From Proruminimicrobium sp964487915 (GTDB lineage Bacteria; Elusimicrobiota; Endomicrobiia; Endomicrobiales; Endomicrobiaceae): a DNA stretch of 64,000 nucleotides. The stretch is taken from assembly GCA_964487915.1 (NCBI GenBank), contig CAZASN010000001.1:372001-436000 (forward strand). Reading direction: 5' to 3'. The notes beneath the pieces were generated by a model, which saw nothing but the letters and a program-made list of their open reading frames with translations, did not search any database and was not told the DNA's origin. This document shows, piece by piece, positions 27,131 through 36,254 of the stretch. Made by a program: the position numbers and the translations under genes. How positions within the stretch are numbered: the first letter of the stretch is position 1; each line of letters opens with the position of its first letter.

Positions 27131-28390
27131 ATGAAGTCAATTATAAACTATACGGTTTTAAAATTTTATAAATATAAATATATTTTACTGCTCGTTTTAT
27201 TTAAATGCAACGTAAATTTTCCCGTATTTAAAACCGGCGTTAAAAGAAAAAATTCGGTTAAGAATTTGCCGGCTATAAATAAGAAAAAAACAATATTGAT
27301 TATAGATTCAAATATCCCAAAGTATGACTGTTCGGCGGGAGAAAGAACTACATGGCAGTATATTGAAGTTTTTTTGGATATGGGTTTTGAGGTTTTTTTT
27401 ATGCCGGCCGATTTTAAAGAAATACAGCCTTATTCTAAAGAGCTTTTAAATAAAGGCGTAAAATGTCTTTGCGGCGATTTTTATAACAAAAATTATGATT
27501 TATGGATTATGGAAAACGGGAATTCAATAGATTATGTTTTGTTAAACAGACCAAGAATTTCAATAGAATATATTGAATTATTAAAAAAATATACAAATGC
27601 CGGCATTATTTATTACGGAATGGATATACACCATATAAGAGAGGCGGGACATTATTCTGTTACAAATGACATAAAACATCTTAAATCTTCAAAATATTTG
27701 AAAAAAATGGAATTATATCTTTATGAAAAATCGGATGTTGTTATAACGGTAAGCTCTTTGGAAGCCGATACAATTAAAAAATACGGATATGATAAAACCG
27801 AAGTTTTTCCCGCATATTATTATAAAGATTTTAACGTTGAGCAATATATTCCTGAAAAAAGGAAAGATATTTTATTTGTAGGCGGAGGGGTGCATTTGCC
27901 GAATTCGGACGCGCTGGTATGGTTTATAAACGAAATATTTCCGGAATTTGCAAAAGAAAACGGGAAAGTTAATTTTATAATAGTAGGCGGATATGATAAA
28001 GATTTTGTTGAAAAATATTCGTCTGATAATGTTTTGTTTAAATTATCCGTAAGCGACGCCGAATTAAAAAAAATATATAACAGCGTAAAAATTGTGGTGG
28101 TTCCGCTCAGATTCGGAGCCGGAATAAAAGGGAAAACGGTGGAAGCCGGATATTACGGCGTGCCGGTTGTAAGCACGGATTTCGGTATAGAGGGGCTTAA
28201 AGGTATCAATGATATCATAGTGCCTAAAAACGGCAGCGGGGAATTTACGGAAGAGCTTATAAAACTCTATAACGACAATAAAAAACTTAAAGAAATAAGT
28301 TTAAAGTTTTCTGTTTATGTTAAAAATAATTTTTCGTACGATGCGGCTAAAGAAAAAATAAAAAACATACTTGAAAAGGCCTATTTGTAA
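27131..28390 (+). CDS. GT-B (family 4-like) glycosyltransferase
   Basis: The 419-residue protein has a basic, hydrophobic N-terminus, a DCSAGERTTWQYI segment near 62, and a C-terminal Rossmann domain with FVGGGVHLPNSDA, VPLRFGAGIKGKTVEAG and GVPVVSTDFGIEG, which hold the donor-nucleotide site. This layout is common in O-antigen clusters. It has a fair ribosome site (AAGGTG) and sits 32 bp after the preceding gene, the largest gap inside this run. Confidence 0.85.
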   Translation: MKSIINYTVLKFYKYKYILLLVLFKCNVNFPVFKTGVKRKNSVKNLPAINKKKTILIIDSNIPKYDCSAGERTTWQYIEVFLDMGFEVFFMPADFKEIQPYSKELLNKGVKCLCGDFYNKNYDLWIMENGNSIDYVLLNRPRISIEYIELLKKYTNAGIIYYGMDIHHIREAGHYSVTNDIKHLKSSKYLKKMELYLYEKSDVVITVSSLEADTIKKYGYDKTEVFPAYYYKDFNVEQYIPEKRKDILFVGGGVHLPNSDALVWFINEIFPEFAKENGKVNFIIVGGYDKDFVEKYSSDNVLFKLSVSDAELKKIYNSVKIVVVPLRFGAGIKGKTVEAGYYGVPVVSTDFGIEGLKGINDIIVPKNGSGEFTEELIKLYNDNKKLKEISLKFSVYVKNNFSYDAAKEKIKNILEKAYL

Positions 28391-28392
28391 AA

Positions 28393-29331
28393 ATGAAAAT
28401 ATCAATAGCTTTATGCACTTATAACGGGGCAAAATATTTAAGACGGCAACTTGAAAGTCTTTGCGCGCAGACATTGCAAGCCGACGAGGTTATTGCGTGC
28501 GATGATAATTCTTCGGATAATACCGCAGAGATTTTAAACGAATACAAAGACAAACTTAATATAAAACTGACCGTTAACAAAGAAAATTTGGGCGTTACTA
28601 AAAATTTTGAACAGGCTTTGTCTTTATGCCAAGGAGACATAATATTTTTATGCGATCAGGACGACGTATGGGAGCCCGGGAAAATAAAAATAATGTCCGA
28701 AAAAATGATTGAAGAAAAAACGGGCATTTGCTGTTGCGACGGGATTGTAGCGGACGAAAATCTTAAACAGATTGATTCATACACATTGTGGAATACTTCG
28801 GGGCTTTCAAAAATTGATTTGAACAGATTCAGCCCGTACAGCCTTATCAATAATTACTGCTTTACCGGAATGGCGTTATGTTTCAGAAAAAATTTCATAA
28901 AATACTTTATGCCTATAAGCGAAAACGCCGTTCATGACGAATGGATTGCGTTTATAATTTCATGTTTTTCAAAAGTTTCTTTTGTAAATCAAAAACTTGT
29001 CGTTTACAGGCAGCATTCGGAACAAAAGATAGGAATTAATTCAATTAAATCGTTAAAAGAAATATGGAAATTTTTGCGCTCATGCAAAATTGCCGATATG
29101 GAAAAGGAAACAAGAAAATTTGAAGATTTGGCGCTTAAATTAAAACAGCTTGAAATGGAAGCAAACCTTATAACGGCGATAGAAAATAAAATAAAACATT
29201 TAAAACGCCGCACTTCAAGGAGCAAATTCAGGTTTTTTGTTTTAACGGCGGAATTAATTTCCGGACAATATAAAAAATATTCAAACGGAACGTATAAAGC
29301 CTTTCTGAAAGATTTGTTTTCCGGCAGATAA
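28393..29331 (+). CDS. Family 2 glycosyltransferase
   Basis: A GT-A enzyme with ALCTYNGAKYLRRQLES, ACDDNSSDNT and the metal-binding CDQDDVW near 93. A later HDEW motif near 183 likely supplies the catalytic base. The last 60 residues are basic and helical. It is the fourth glycosyltransferase of the cluster, so a short oligosaccharide of at least four added sugars would fit. Confidence 0.87.
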   Translation: MKISIALCTYNGAKYLRRQLESLCAQTLQADEVIACDDNSSDNTAEILNEYKDKLNIKLTVNKENLGVTKNFEQALSLCQGDIIFLCDQDDVWEPGKIKIMSEKMIEEKTGICCCDGIVADENLKQIDSYTLWNTSGLSKIDLNRFSPYSLINNYCFTGMALCFRKNFIKYFMPISENAVHDEWIAFIISCFSKVSFVNQKLVVYRQHSEQKIGINSIKSLKEIWKFLRSCKIADMEKETRKFEDLALKLKQLEMEANLITAIENKIKHLKRRTSRSKFRFFVLTAELISGQYKKYSNGTYKAFLKDLFSGR

Positions 29332-29349
29332 TATAATTTTTAAATTTTG

Positions 29350-29355
29350 TATAAT
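29350..29355 (+). promoter_or_regulatory. Possible -10 element for the flippase gene
   Basis: A perfect TATAAT lies 6 bp before the ATG of the ABC gene, so the predicted start is the ATG itself. The -35 region is weak, so this may be chance in an AT-rich gap. Confidence 0.35.
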
Positions 29356-29361
29356 AAACCT

Positions 29362-31095
29362 ATGTTTAAATACTTTGATATATTTAAAAAAATAAATTTT
29401 CTTTTCGGTTTAAATCAAAAGATTAAGTTTGTAATTTTAGCGTTTGGAATTTTTATATCATCCCTTTTGGAATTAATCGGAGTTTCGCTTGTTCTGCCGC
29501 TTATCGGCGTTGTTATGGACCCTTCCGTAATTGAAACAAACGGAATATTGAAATATGTGTACGGTTTTTTAAATATAAGCTCAACTACAAATTTTCTCAT
29601 ACTGATATCTTTTTCTCTTGTAGGCGTTTATGTGTTGAAAAATATTTATATGACGGTTTTGTATTACTTCCAGTATAAAATGATTTTTAACGCCCAGAAA
29701 GAAATGTCTCTTAGACTTATGACTTTTTATTTGAAACAGCCGTATTCTTATCATTTGAGCGTAAATACCGCCGAAATAATAAGAACTGTTACGGGAGACG
29801 TATCCTATTTTTTTCTTTTTCTGATACATCTTTTCGCGTTTGTTTCGGAACTGTCGGTTGTTTTACTCTTAATATCATTTTTGTTTTTTGTAAATAAAGC
29901 GATAACTCTGTCGCTTATATTTCTTTTCTTTTTAAGTTTTTTATTTTTATTTAAAAAACTTAAAATAAAAATGTCATCCGTAGGCCGCGACAACCAGTTT
30001 TACGCAGGTCTTATGATTAAGTGGATAAATCAGGCTTTCGGAGCGATAAAAGACATAAAAACGCTTTCAAAAGAGCATTTTTTTATAGATGAATATTATA
30101 AAAATTCCATTAAATATACTTCGGCTCAGAAATATTTTAATTTTTTGCAGCAGCTGCCGAGAATTTTTATAGAAACGCTCGTTATATCGGTGGTTCTGCT
30201 GATGATCATTTATTTTCTTTACAAAGGAACAAATATAGCTTCAATTTTTACGCAGATATCGGTTTTTGCTATGGCCTGTTTCAGAATGATGCCTTCCGTA
30301 AGCAGAATCCAGATTTCAATGAACGCTATGATTTTTTACAGACCTTCGTTAAACGTTTTATACAATGATTTGAAAAAAACTGATGATTCAGAAACAAACG
30401 GCGGCGATGAAAATAAAGAAATAAACACGGAAGACGGCATATCGGCGGAGAACATAAGCTACAGATATCCCAATACCGATAAACTTATTTTTGAAAACGC
30501 CGGATTTGAAATAAAAAACGGACAATCCGTCGCTTTTGTCGGAAAAACCGGTTCCGGCAAAACTACTCTTGCGGATATTATACTCGGCTTGTTAAAACCT
30601 GTTACGGGAACGCTTAAAGCCGGAAGCGTTGATATATATAAAAATAAAAAAAGCTGGTCAAAAAAAATAGGATATGTTCCGCAGTTTATTTATCTTACGG
30701 ACGATACAGTAAAAAATAATATTATTTTTTACGACCGCTCAAACGTTGACGAAAAAAGACTCGCAAACGCCGTTGAAAAATCCCAGTTAAAAGAATTTAT
30801 AGATTCGCTTCCTTCCGGCATTGAAACCGTGGTCGGCGAAAGAGGCATAAGGCTTTCCGGCGGACAAAGGCAGAGAATAGGCATAGCGAGGGCTTTATAC
30901 AACGAACCCGAGTTTCTTGTTCTTGACGAAGCGACGTCATCTCTTGATACCGATACGGAAAAAGCCGTTATGGACGCTATTGAGAATTTGTACGGCAAGA
31001 TAACTATGATAATAATCGCACACCGCCTGACTACAATAGAAAAATGCGACGTAATATACAGGGTTGAAAACGGCAAGATAATAAAAGAAAAATAA
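29362..31095 (+). CDS. ABC transporter, PglK/MsbA-like lipid-oligosaccharide flippase
   Basis: About six membrane segments fill the first 320 residues; the C-terminal ATPase has Walker A GKTGSGKTT, signature LSGGQRQRIG and Walker B LVLDEATSSLD. Start set at the ATG at 29362; an upstream TTG is in frame but there is no ribosome site for either. Placed after four glycosyltransferases, it probably flips the finished lipid-linked glycan across the inner membrane, as PglK does. No polymerase, ligase or oligosaccharyltransferase gene is next to it. Confidence 0.85.
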   Translation: MFKYFDIFKKINFLFGLNQKIKFVILAFGIFISSLLELIGVSLVLPLIGVVMDPSVIETNGILKYVYGFLNISSTTNFLILISFSLVGVYVLKNIYMTVLYYFQYKMIFNAQKEMSLRLMTFYLKQPYSYHLSVNTAEIIRTVTGDVSYFFLFLIHLFAFVSELSVVLLLISFLFFVNKAITLSLIFLFFLSFLFLFKKLKIKMSSVGRDNQFYAGLMIKWINQAFGAIKDIKTLSKEHFFIDEYYKNSIKYTSAQKYFNFLQQLPRIFIETLVISVVLLMIIYFLYKGTNIASIFTQISVFAMACFRMMPSVSRIQISMNAMIFYRPSLNVLYNDLKKTDDSETNGGDENKEINTEDGISAENISYRYPNTDKLIFENAGFEIKNGQSVAFVGKTGSGKTTLADIILGLLKPVTGTLKAGSVDIYKNKKSWSKKIGYVPQFIYLTDDTVKNNIIFYDRSNVDEKRLANAVEKSQLKEFIDSLPSGIETVVGERGIRLSGGQRQRIGIARALYNEPEFLVLDEATSSLDTDTEKAVMDAIENLYGKITMIIIAHRLTTIEKCDVIYRVENGKIIKEK

Positions 31096-31100
31096 TTTTT

Positions 31101-32381
31101 TTATTTTACGGCTGTTTTTTTCAATATTTTGAATATATCGGTATTGTCAATTAAACCGTTTTTTCCGGCATAGTTTTTCAGTAAATCCGACTGCGTTCCG
31201 AACGCATATATTCCCACAAGTTCGTTTGTATGATTTTTGCTTTTGTATTTTACCGTTCTGTCAAATTTTAAAAGCATATTTTTGCCGGCAAAAATCATTT
31301 TTGAAGGCAGACGTCCTTTTTGAGGCTGTTCGTTAAATCTTAAAAAACCGGTTGAGTGGTCTGCCGTTACAAGCACAAGAGTGTTTTTCGGCGTCATATC
31401 CGTTTTTCCTGAATTGATTAATTCAATAATTGATTTTACCGCGTTGTGCAGTTCATAAACGGAAGAGACAGCCGCATGATAATCGTTATCATGATTTGCC
31501 GAATCAATGTCTGACATTTCTATAATGGCAAAAAACGGCTTTTTTTTGGCAAGTAGTTTGTCTGCGGCAAACAACACTATTTCCGAAAATTTTAAATCGT
31601 CTTCGCGGTATGAAAAAGAGGGCCTGTTTTTTTCGTTTTCGGGTATTGGAATATTGTAATTATCAAGGATAACAAACAGTTTTTTAGCGTCGTTGTAAAA
31701 TAACATATTGTTTTTTATTTCTTTTGAATTCGTTACGTAATATCCGTTTGTTTCGGCCGTATCTTTCAGATAATCGTATTCGTTGCGTGCGATTATTATC
31801 TCGGGTTTTGAGATTGATAAAATCTCTTCGGCTATTTGTTTGCGGTTGTGCCTTGAAATATTATGAGCCGCGAAAGCCGCCGGAGTCGCATCATAAAAAA
31901 AAGTCGTTGTTATGAGGCATGTGTTATAAATTTTTTGTTTGTTTAAAATATCAAATATGTTTTCAAAAAAACTTCCTTTTTCATTTGTTGAGATGCAGCC
32001 GTTAACTGTCTTTTCTCCGGTTGCAATCGCTGTCGCTGCGGCGGCAGAATCGGTCGCAGAAACAGTCTCAAAATACTTTTCTGACGATTGACTGAAATAA
32101 TAGGGATAAGGCACTGCGCCGGCCTTGATTGCGTCGTATCCGTCGGGATTTGTTTCGTTGAGGCAGGAAAGGCTCCAAGTCGCCGCAAAAGCCTTATACG
32201 GAAAAGAATTCCATATCAAATTTCCGCCTGTTCCGCATAAATATGAACTTGCGGCAAATTCGCTTGAAACGGACATTCCGTCGCCTATGAATAAAAAAAC
32301 ATATTTCGGAGAATCTGCTTCCGACAGATTTGAAACCGTAAGAATAATAAAAAAGAGAAAGAATATTTTTAAATTTTTCAT
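31101..32381 (-). CDS. Exported alkaline phosphatase
   Basis: A PhoA-superfamily metallophosphatase. The start at 32381 gives a Sec signal peptide (MKNLKIFF... to about residue 22); an ATG 24 bp further upstream would put eight residues before it. Active-site parts: FIGDGMS (metal Asp), SATDSAAAATA with the nucleophile Ser, EMSDIDSANHDND and TADHSTGF. It is about 426 residues and likely periplasmic, releasing phosphate from esters. It converges with the flippase gene, with 5 bp between stop codons. Confidence 0.88.
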   Translation of the reverse strand: MKNLKIFFLFFIILTVSNLSEADSPKYVFLFIGDGMSVSSEFAASSYLCGTGGNLIWNSFPYKAFAATWSLSCLNETNPDGYDAIKAGAVPYPYYFSQSSEKYFETVSATDSAAAATAIATGEKTVNGCISTNEKGSFFENIFDILNKQKIYNTCLITTTFFYDATPAAFAAHNISRHNRKQIAEEILSISKPEIIIARNEYDYLKDTAETNGYYVTNSKEIKNNMLFYNDAKKLFVILDNYNIPIPENEKNRPSFSYREDDLKFSEIVLFAADKLLAKKKPFFAIIEMSDIDSANHDNDYHAAVSSVYELHNAVKSIIELINSGKTDMTPKNTLVLVTADHSTGFLRFNEQPQKGRLPSKMIFAGKNMLLKFDRTVKYKSKNHTNELVGIYAFGTQSDLLKNYAGKNGLIDNTDIFKILKKTAVK

Positions 32382-32393
32382 TTTTACGTTAAT

Positions 32394-32402
32394 ATTATAA
32401 CA
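32394..32402 (-). promoter_or_regulatory. Extended -10 promoter of the phosphatase gene
   Basis: Minus strand TGTTATAAT (TGn plus perfect TATAAT) predicts a start near 32387, only about 6 nt before the ATG. No good -35 is seen. It is divergent from the next promoter. Confidence 0.5.
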
Positions 32403-32434
32403 CATAATAAATGTTTTTATTATTCATTTTTTAA

Positions 32435-32463
32435 TTGCTTTTTGAAATAGGCTATGGTATAAT
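32435..32463 (+). promoter_or_regulatory. Promoter of the PHP-TPR-GH57 genes
   Basis: TTGCTT (32435-32440), 17-bp spacer with TGG extension and perfect TATAAT (32458-32463). The predicted start (about 32470) is 2 nt before the ATG of the PHP gene, suggesting a leaderless mRNA. Confidence 0.72.
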
Positions 32464-32471
32464 TTACCGAT

Positions 32472-33116
32472 ATGATAGACTTACATACCCATACGCTGTT
32501 TTCTGATGGTGTTTTATTGCCGAGCGAACTTGTTTACAGAGCAAAGTTCAGAGGTTATGAGGCGATTGCCTTAACAGACCATGTTGATTATTCAAATTAT
32601 GAGTTTAATATTCCTAAAATAGTTGAAGTTGCAAAAATTCTTCAGGATAATTATGACATAAAAGTTTTTCCGGGAGCGGAAATAACCTATGTTCCGCCTA
32701 AGCTGATATCGGATATCGCGGCAAAGTGTAAAAAATTGGGAGCAAAAATCATAGTTGTCCACGGCGAAACAGTCGCTGAAACCGTTCCTCCGCAAACCAA
32801 TCATTACGCTTTAAAAGCCGGTATTGATATTTTGGCTCATCCCGGACATATAACGGAAGAAGATGTTATACTGGCCAAAGATAACGGAGTTTATCTTGAA
32901 ATTACCACGCGTCACGGACATAACGCCACAAATAAAGAAGTCGCAGGGCTTGCTTTGAAACACGGAGCAGCTCTTGTGCTAAATACCGACTCTCATCTGC
33001 CGGAAGATTTGATGGATTTCGGCAAAATAGAAAAAACGCTTAAAGAATCCGGTTTAAATTTTAAATATTTTGAAACTATGCAAAAAAATTCAAAAAATAT
33101 AATTGATAAAAAATAA
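32472..33116 (+). CDS. PHP-family metal-dependent phosphoesterase (histidinol-phosphatase-like)
   Basis: The 214-residue PHP domain has its metal ligands in order: DLHTHTLFSDG at the start, LTDHVDYS, GAEITY, VHGET, AHPGH and NTDSH near 177. PHP proteins hydrolyse small phosphate esters or have nuclease activity; no histidine genes are nearby. No ribosome binding site precedes the ATG. It is followed by a membrane-anchored TPR protein after 10 bp. Confidence 0.87.
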   Translation: MIDLHTHTLFSDGVLLPSELVYRAKFRGYEAIALTDHVDYSNYEFNIPKIVEVAKILQDNYDIKVFPGAEITYVPPKLISDIAAKCKKLGAKIIVVHGETVAETVPPQTNHYALKAGIDILAHPGHITEEDVILAKDNGVYLEITTRHGHNATNKEVAGLALKHGAALVLNTDSHLPEDLMDFGKIEKTLKESGLNFKYFETMQKNSKNIIDKK

Positions 33117-33126
33117 GAGGATACAA

Positions 33127-33744
33127 ATGAAAAAAAAAGAAGATGTGATAATAAGAGTTATAAATCAAATCAAAAAAAATAAAACGGCTTTTTTTACGGC
33201 GGCAGCTTTTGTATTGGGCGTTTCATTGTTTGTTGTTTTTGTTTATTACAGACTTCAGATAATAAAAGATACGGCTTCCACTAAACTGGCCGTCGCGGTT
33301 AATTACGTCGCATCCGGAAATACGTATCAGGGACTGGGCGTTATAGACGAGATTATCGCCAAATATTCAAATACGCCGGCTGCTTACAGGGCGATGTTGA
33401 TGAAATCCAACTATTTTATTTCCCAAAATAAATATGACGAAGCGGAACAGTTATTGAAAAATGTGATTGACAACGCCAAACCGGATACCGTAAAGCCTTT
33501 GGCTTATCCCGGGCTGATATTGGTTTACGACAATACAAATAAAATTGATAAAGCTATAGAAATTTCAAACGAATTTTTGACGAAATACCCGACAAATTAC
33601 TTGGCTGCAAGCGTTACAGAAAATGAGGCGAGATTATACGGGTTATCCGGAAACGAACAGGAAGCGCAAAATATCTATAAAAAGATAACAGAGATGTATC
33701 CGGGTACCGAATATGCCGAAAGGGCAAAAATTAAAATAAAGTAA
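33127..33744 (+). CDS. Membrane-anchored TPR protein
   Basis: The start at 33127 is preferred because AAGAGG lies 7-12 nt before it. A basic N-terminus is followed by one membrane segment (about 19-40), and the rest forms about four TPR-like helical pairs (YDEAEQLLKNV, KAIEISNEFL, EAQNIYKKI). The layout resembles YfgM-type proteins that assist secreted protein folding, but the substrate is unknown. Confidence 0.75.
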   Translation: MKKKEDVIIRVINQIKKNKTAFFTAAAFVLGVSLFVVFVYYRLQIIKDTASTKLAVAVNYVASGNTYQGLGVIDEIIAKYSNTPAAYRAMLMKSNYFISQNKYDEAEQLLKNVIDNAKPDTVKPLAYPGLILVYDNTNKIDKAIEISNEFLTKYPTNYLAASVTENEARLYGLSGNEQEAQNIYKKITEMYPGTEYAERAKIKIK

Positions 33745-33767
33745 TTTGTTTGACAGGATGTTTGTAA

Positions 33768-35957
33768 ATGAAAAAAGTATACTTGGCATTTTTATGGCAC
33801 CAGCATCAGCCTATTTATAAAAACCCCTTAAATAACGTGTATGAACTGCCGTGGGTAAGACTGCACGCGACTAAAGATTATTACGACATGGCCGCTATTT
33901 TGGAAGGCTATCCGAAAATCAAATCAAACATCAATCTGGTTCCGTCGCTGCTTGTTCAGCTTGACGAATATGCGAGAGGCGCTGCAAAAGATAAATTTTT
34001 GGATTTAACTTTAAAACCTGCGTTGGAACTTTCCGAAGAAGATAAAATATTCATACTTATGAATTTTTTTATGGCAAACTGGGAAACGATGGTTTTTCCG
34101 AATAACAGATATTACCAGCTTCTTGAAAAAAGAGGAAAACAGACAAGCGAAACAGACCTTAAAAGAATATTAAATTACTTTAAAGATAACGACATGAGAG
34201 ATTTGCAGGTGTGGTTTAATCTTTCGTGGTTTGATCCGTATTGGCGCAAAAACGACGCGTTTATAAACGAGCTTTATATAAAAGGCAGGGATTTTACTGA
34301 AGAAGAAAAACGCAAACTGATAGAAAAACAGCTGCAAATATGCGGTATGATAGTTTCAAAACATAAAGAACTTCAGGATAAGGGACAGATTGAAGTTTCA
34401 GTCACGCCTTTTTATCATCCGATTCTTCCTTTATTATGCGATACTAATAACGCTCTTGACGCAACGCCGGATATAGTATTGCCTGAAAGAAGATTTGCTC
34501 ATAAAGACGACGCCCAATGGCACGTAAATAATGCCGTTACTTACTATGAGAATCTTTTCGGAAAAAGACCGTCCGGAATGTGGCCGTCGGAAGGATCAGT
34601 TTCAAATGAAGTCGTTGCGCTTGCAGCCGGCAACGGAATAAAATGGCTCGCGACGGATGAGGCGATTCTCTTCGGAAGTTATAAACCGTCTTCGCAAAAC
34701 AGGCAATATTTGTTCAGACCGTATACGGTCAATATAAACGGAAATATCGTAAATATGATATTCAGAGACCACGGATTATCCGATTCTATAGGTTTTGTTT
34801 ATTCAAAATGGAATCCTGACGACGCCGTAAGGGATTTTATAGATAAAGTAAAAAATATAGGAAACTATGTAGGCGATTCTTACGAATATCCTCTGGTTTC
34901 GGTTATTCTTGACGGCGAAAACTGCTGGGAATATTATAAAAACGACGGATGGGATTTTTTAACGAAATTATACGGAGAATTGTCAAAGGAAGAAAGTATT
35001 GAAACGGTTAAAATAAGCGATTATTTGAACAGATTTCCTCCTAAAGACACTATAACGAATTTAAAAGCCGGTTCATGGATAAACGGAAATTTCGGAATAT
35101 GGATAGGCCATAATGAAGACAACACGGCGTGGAATTATCTCGGCAGGACAAGAGATTTTCTGCTGGATTATGCGCAGAAAAATCCGTCTTTTAGAGACAG
35201 CGGACTGGAAAAAAAAGCGTGGCAGATTTTATACGCCGCTGAAGGTTCGGACTGGAATTGGTGGTACGGAGAGGAACATTCGTCAAGCAATGACGAAATA
35301 TTTGACAAGCTTTTCAGACAGCATTTAATGACAGTGTATGAATTATTAAATCAAAAAATTCCGGATTATTTATACAAATCAATAAAAATATTAAGACAGT
35401 CGTCGGCGAAATTTATAATGACAAATCCGACTGCGTTGATTTCTCCTAAAATTGACGGTGAAATTTCAAATTTTTTTGAATGGAAAAACGGAGGTTTGTA
35501 TTCGGTAGGACATACCGGCGGATCAATGCATCAGGTTTCAACCGTTATTAAAAATTTTATGTTCGGATTTGATTTAAATAATATTTATGTAAATATTATG
35601 ACCAATGTCCCGACAAATTCAAAAGATATAGAAAACTTGCATTTTAATATTAATTTTTTGACACCTGTGGTAAAAAAAATATCGGTTAAATTTGACATAA
35701 ACAATAATGTTGTTGAATTTGCCGTTATAAGCAACGGCGAAAAAGTTTCAATCCCACCTGACAATATTGCCGTAAAAACCCTGATAGAAATGGCTATACC
35801 TCTGAAAATCCTTGAACTGCCGGATGATTTTAAAAATATTGAATTTACAATCAGCGTTGATAAAGATTATATGGAGATTGAAAGATGGCCTTACCAGTCT
35901 TCCGTTATAATTCCGAAACCAAGCGAAAGTTTTAATGAAACGGCGTGGATGGTTTAA
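33768..35957 (+). CDS. GH57 alpha-amylase / amylopullulanase-type glycosidase
   Basis: A 729-residue cytoplasmic-looking enzyme (no signal peptide). It opens with FLWHQHQPIY, continues PWVRLHATKDYYDM, has the nucleophile region GMWPSEGSVS (E275) and the acid/base LDGENCWE (D382), and carries a C-terminal beta-rich domain after about 560. It acts on alpha-glucans, probably internal glycogen or maltodextrin. Together with the GH57 branching enzyme at 19814 it suggests an alpha-glucan storage cycle. Confidence 0.88.
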   Translation: MKKVYLAFLWHQHQPIYKNPLNNVYELPWVRLHATKDYYDMAAILEGYPKIKSNINLVPSLLVQLDEYARGAAKDKFLDLTLKPALELSEEDKIFILMNFFMANWETMVFPNNRYYQLLEKRGKQTSETDLKRILNYFKDNDMRDLQVWFNLSWFDPYWRKNDAFINELYIKGRDFTEEEKRKLIEKQLQICGMIVSKHKELQDKGQIEVSVTPFYHPILPLLCDTNNALDATPDIVLPERRFAHKDDAQWHVNNAVTYYENLFGKRPSGMWPSEGSVSNEVVALAAGNGIKWLATDEAILFGSYKPSSQNRQYLFRPYTVNINGNIVNMIFRDHGLSDSIGFVYSKWNPDDAVRDFIDKVKNIGNYVGDSYEYPLVSVILDGENCWEYYKNDGWDFLTKLYGELSKEESIETVKISDYLNRFPPKDTITNLKAGSWINGNFGIWIGHNEDNTAWNYLGRTRDFLLDYAQKNPSFRDSGLEKKAWQILYAAEGSDWNWWYGEEHSSSNDEIFDKLFRQHLMTVYELLNQKIPDYLYKSIKILRQSSAKFIMTNPTALISPKIDGEISNFFEWKNGGLYSVGHTGGSMHQVSTVIKNFMFGFDLNNIYVNIMTNVPTNSKDIENLHFNINFLTPVVKKISVKFDINNNVVEFAVISNGEKVSIPPDNIAVKTLIEMAIPLKILELPDDFKNIEFTISVDKDYMEIERWPYQSSVIIPKPSESFNETAWMV

Positions 35958-35960
35958 AAA

Positions 35961-36254
35961 ATGATAACAAAAGATATAACGGTAAATGAGACGGTATTTA
36001 AAGCAGTACAGATTGATCTGAGCGAGAGAGGTAAATTGCTTATGATTATAGGCGCAAAAGGATACGTTATGTGCGGCTATCTTAATATTAATACCGCCCA
36101 AAAGCTCGGAGATGCCGCCTGTATGGTTACAGGGGTAAAAACGATTGACGATGTTTTAAACGCGAATATAGTCGCGCTAACCGCCGAAGCGCAAAAACTG
36201 GGCATTGAAATGGGAATGCCTGTAAAAGACGTTCTTAAAAGACTTTCAAATTAA
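35961..36254 (+). CDS. DUF1805 family small protein
   Basis: The 97-residue protein matches DUF1805 (YunC-like): an LLMIIGAKGYVMCGYLN segment near 26-42, then DAACMVTGVKTIDDVLNA. Structures of the family show small cytoplasmic proteins, but no function is established that I know of. It follows the GH57 gene by 3 bp and converges with the membrane TPR gene, the stops overlapping by 4 bp. Confidence 0.8.
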   Translation: MITKDITVNETVFKAVQIDLSERGKLLMIIGAKGYVMCGYLNINTAQKLGDAACMVTGVKTIDDVLNANIVALTAEAQKLGIEMGMPVKDVLKRLSN

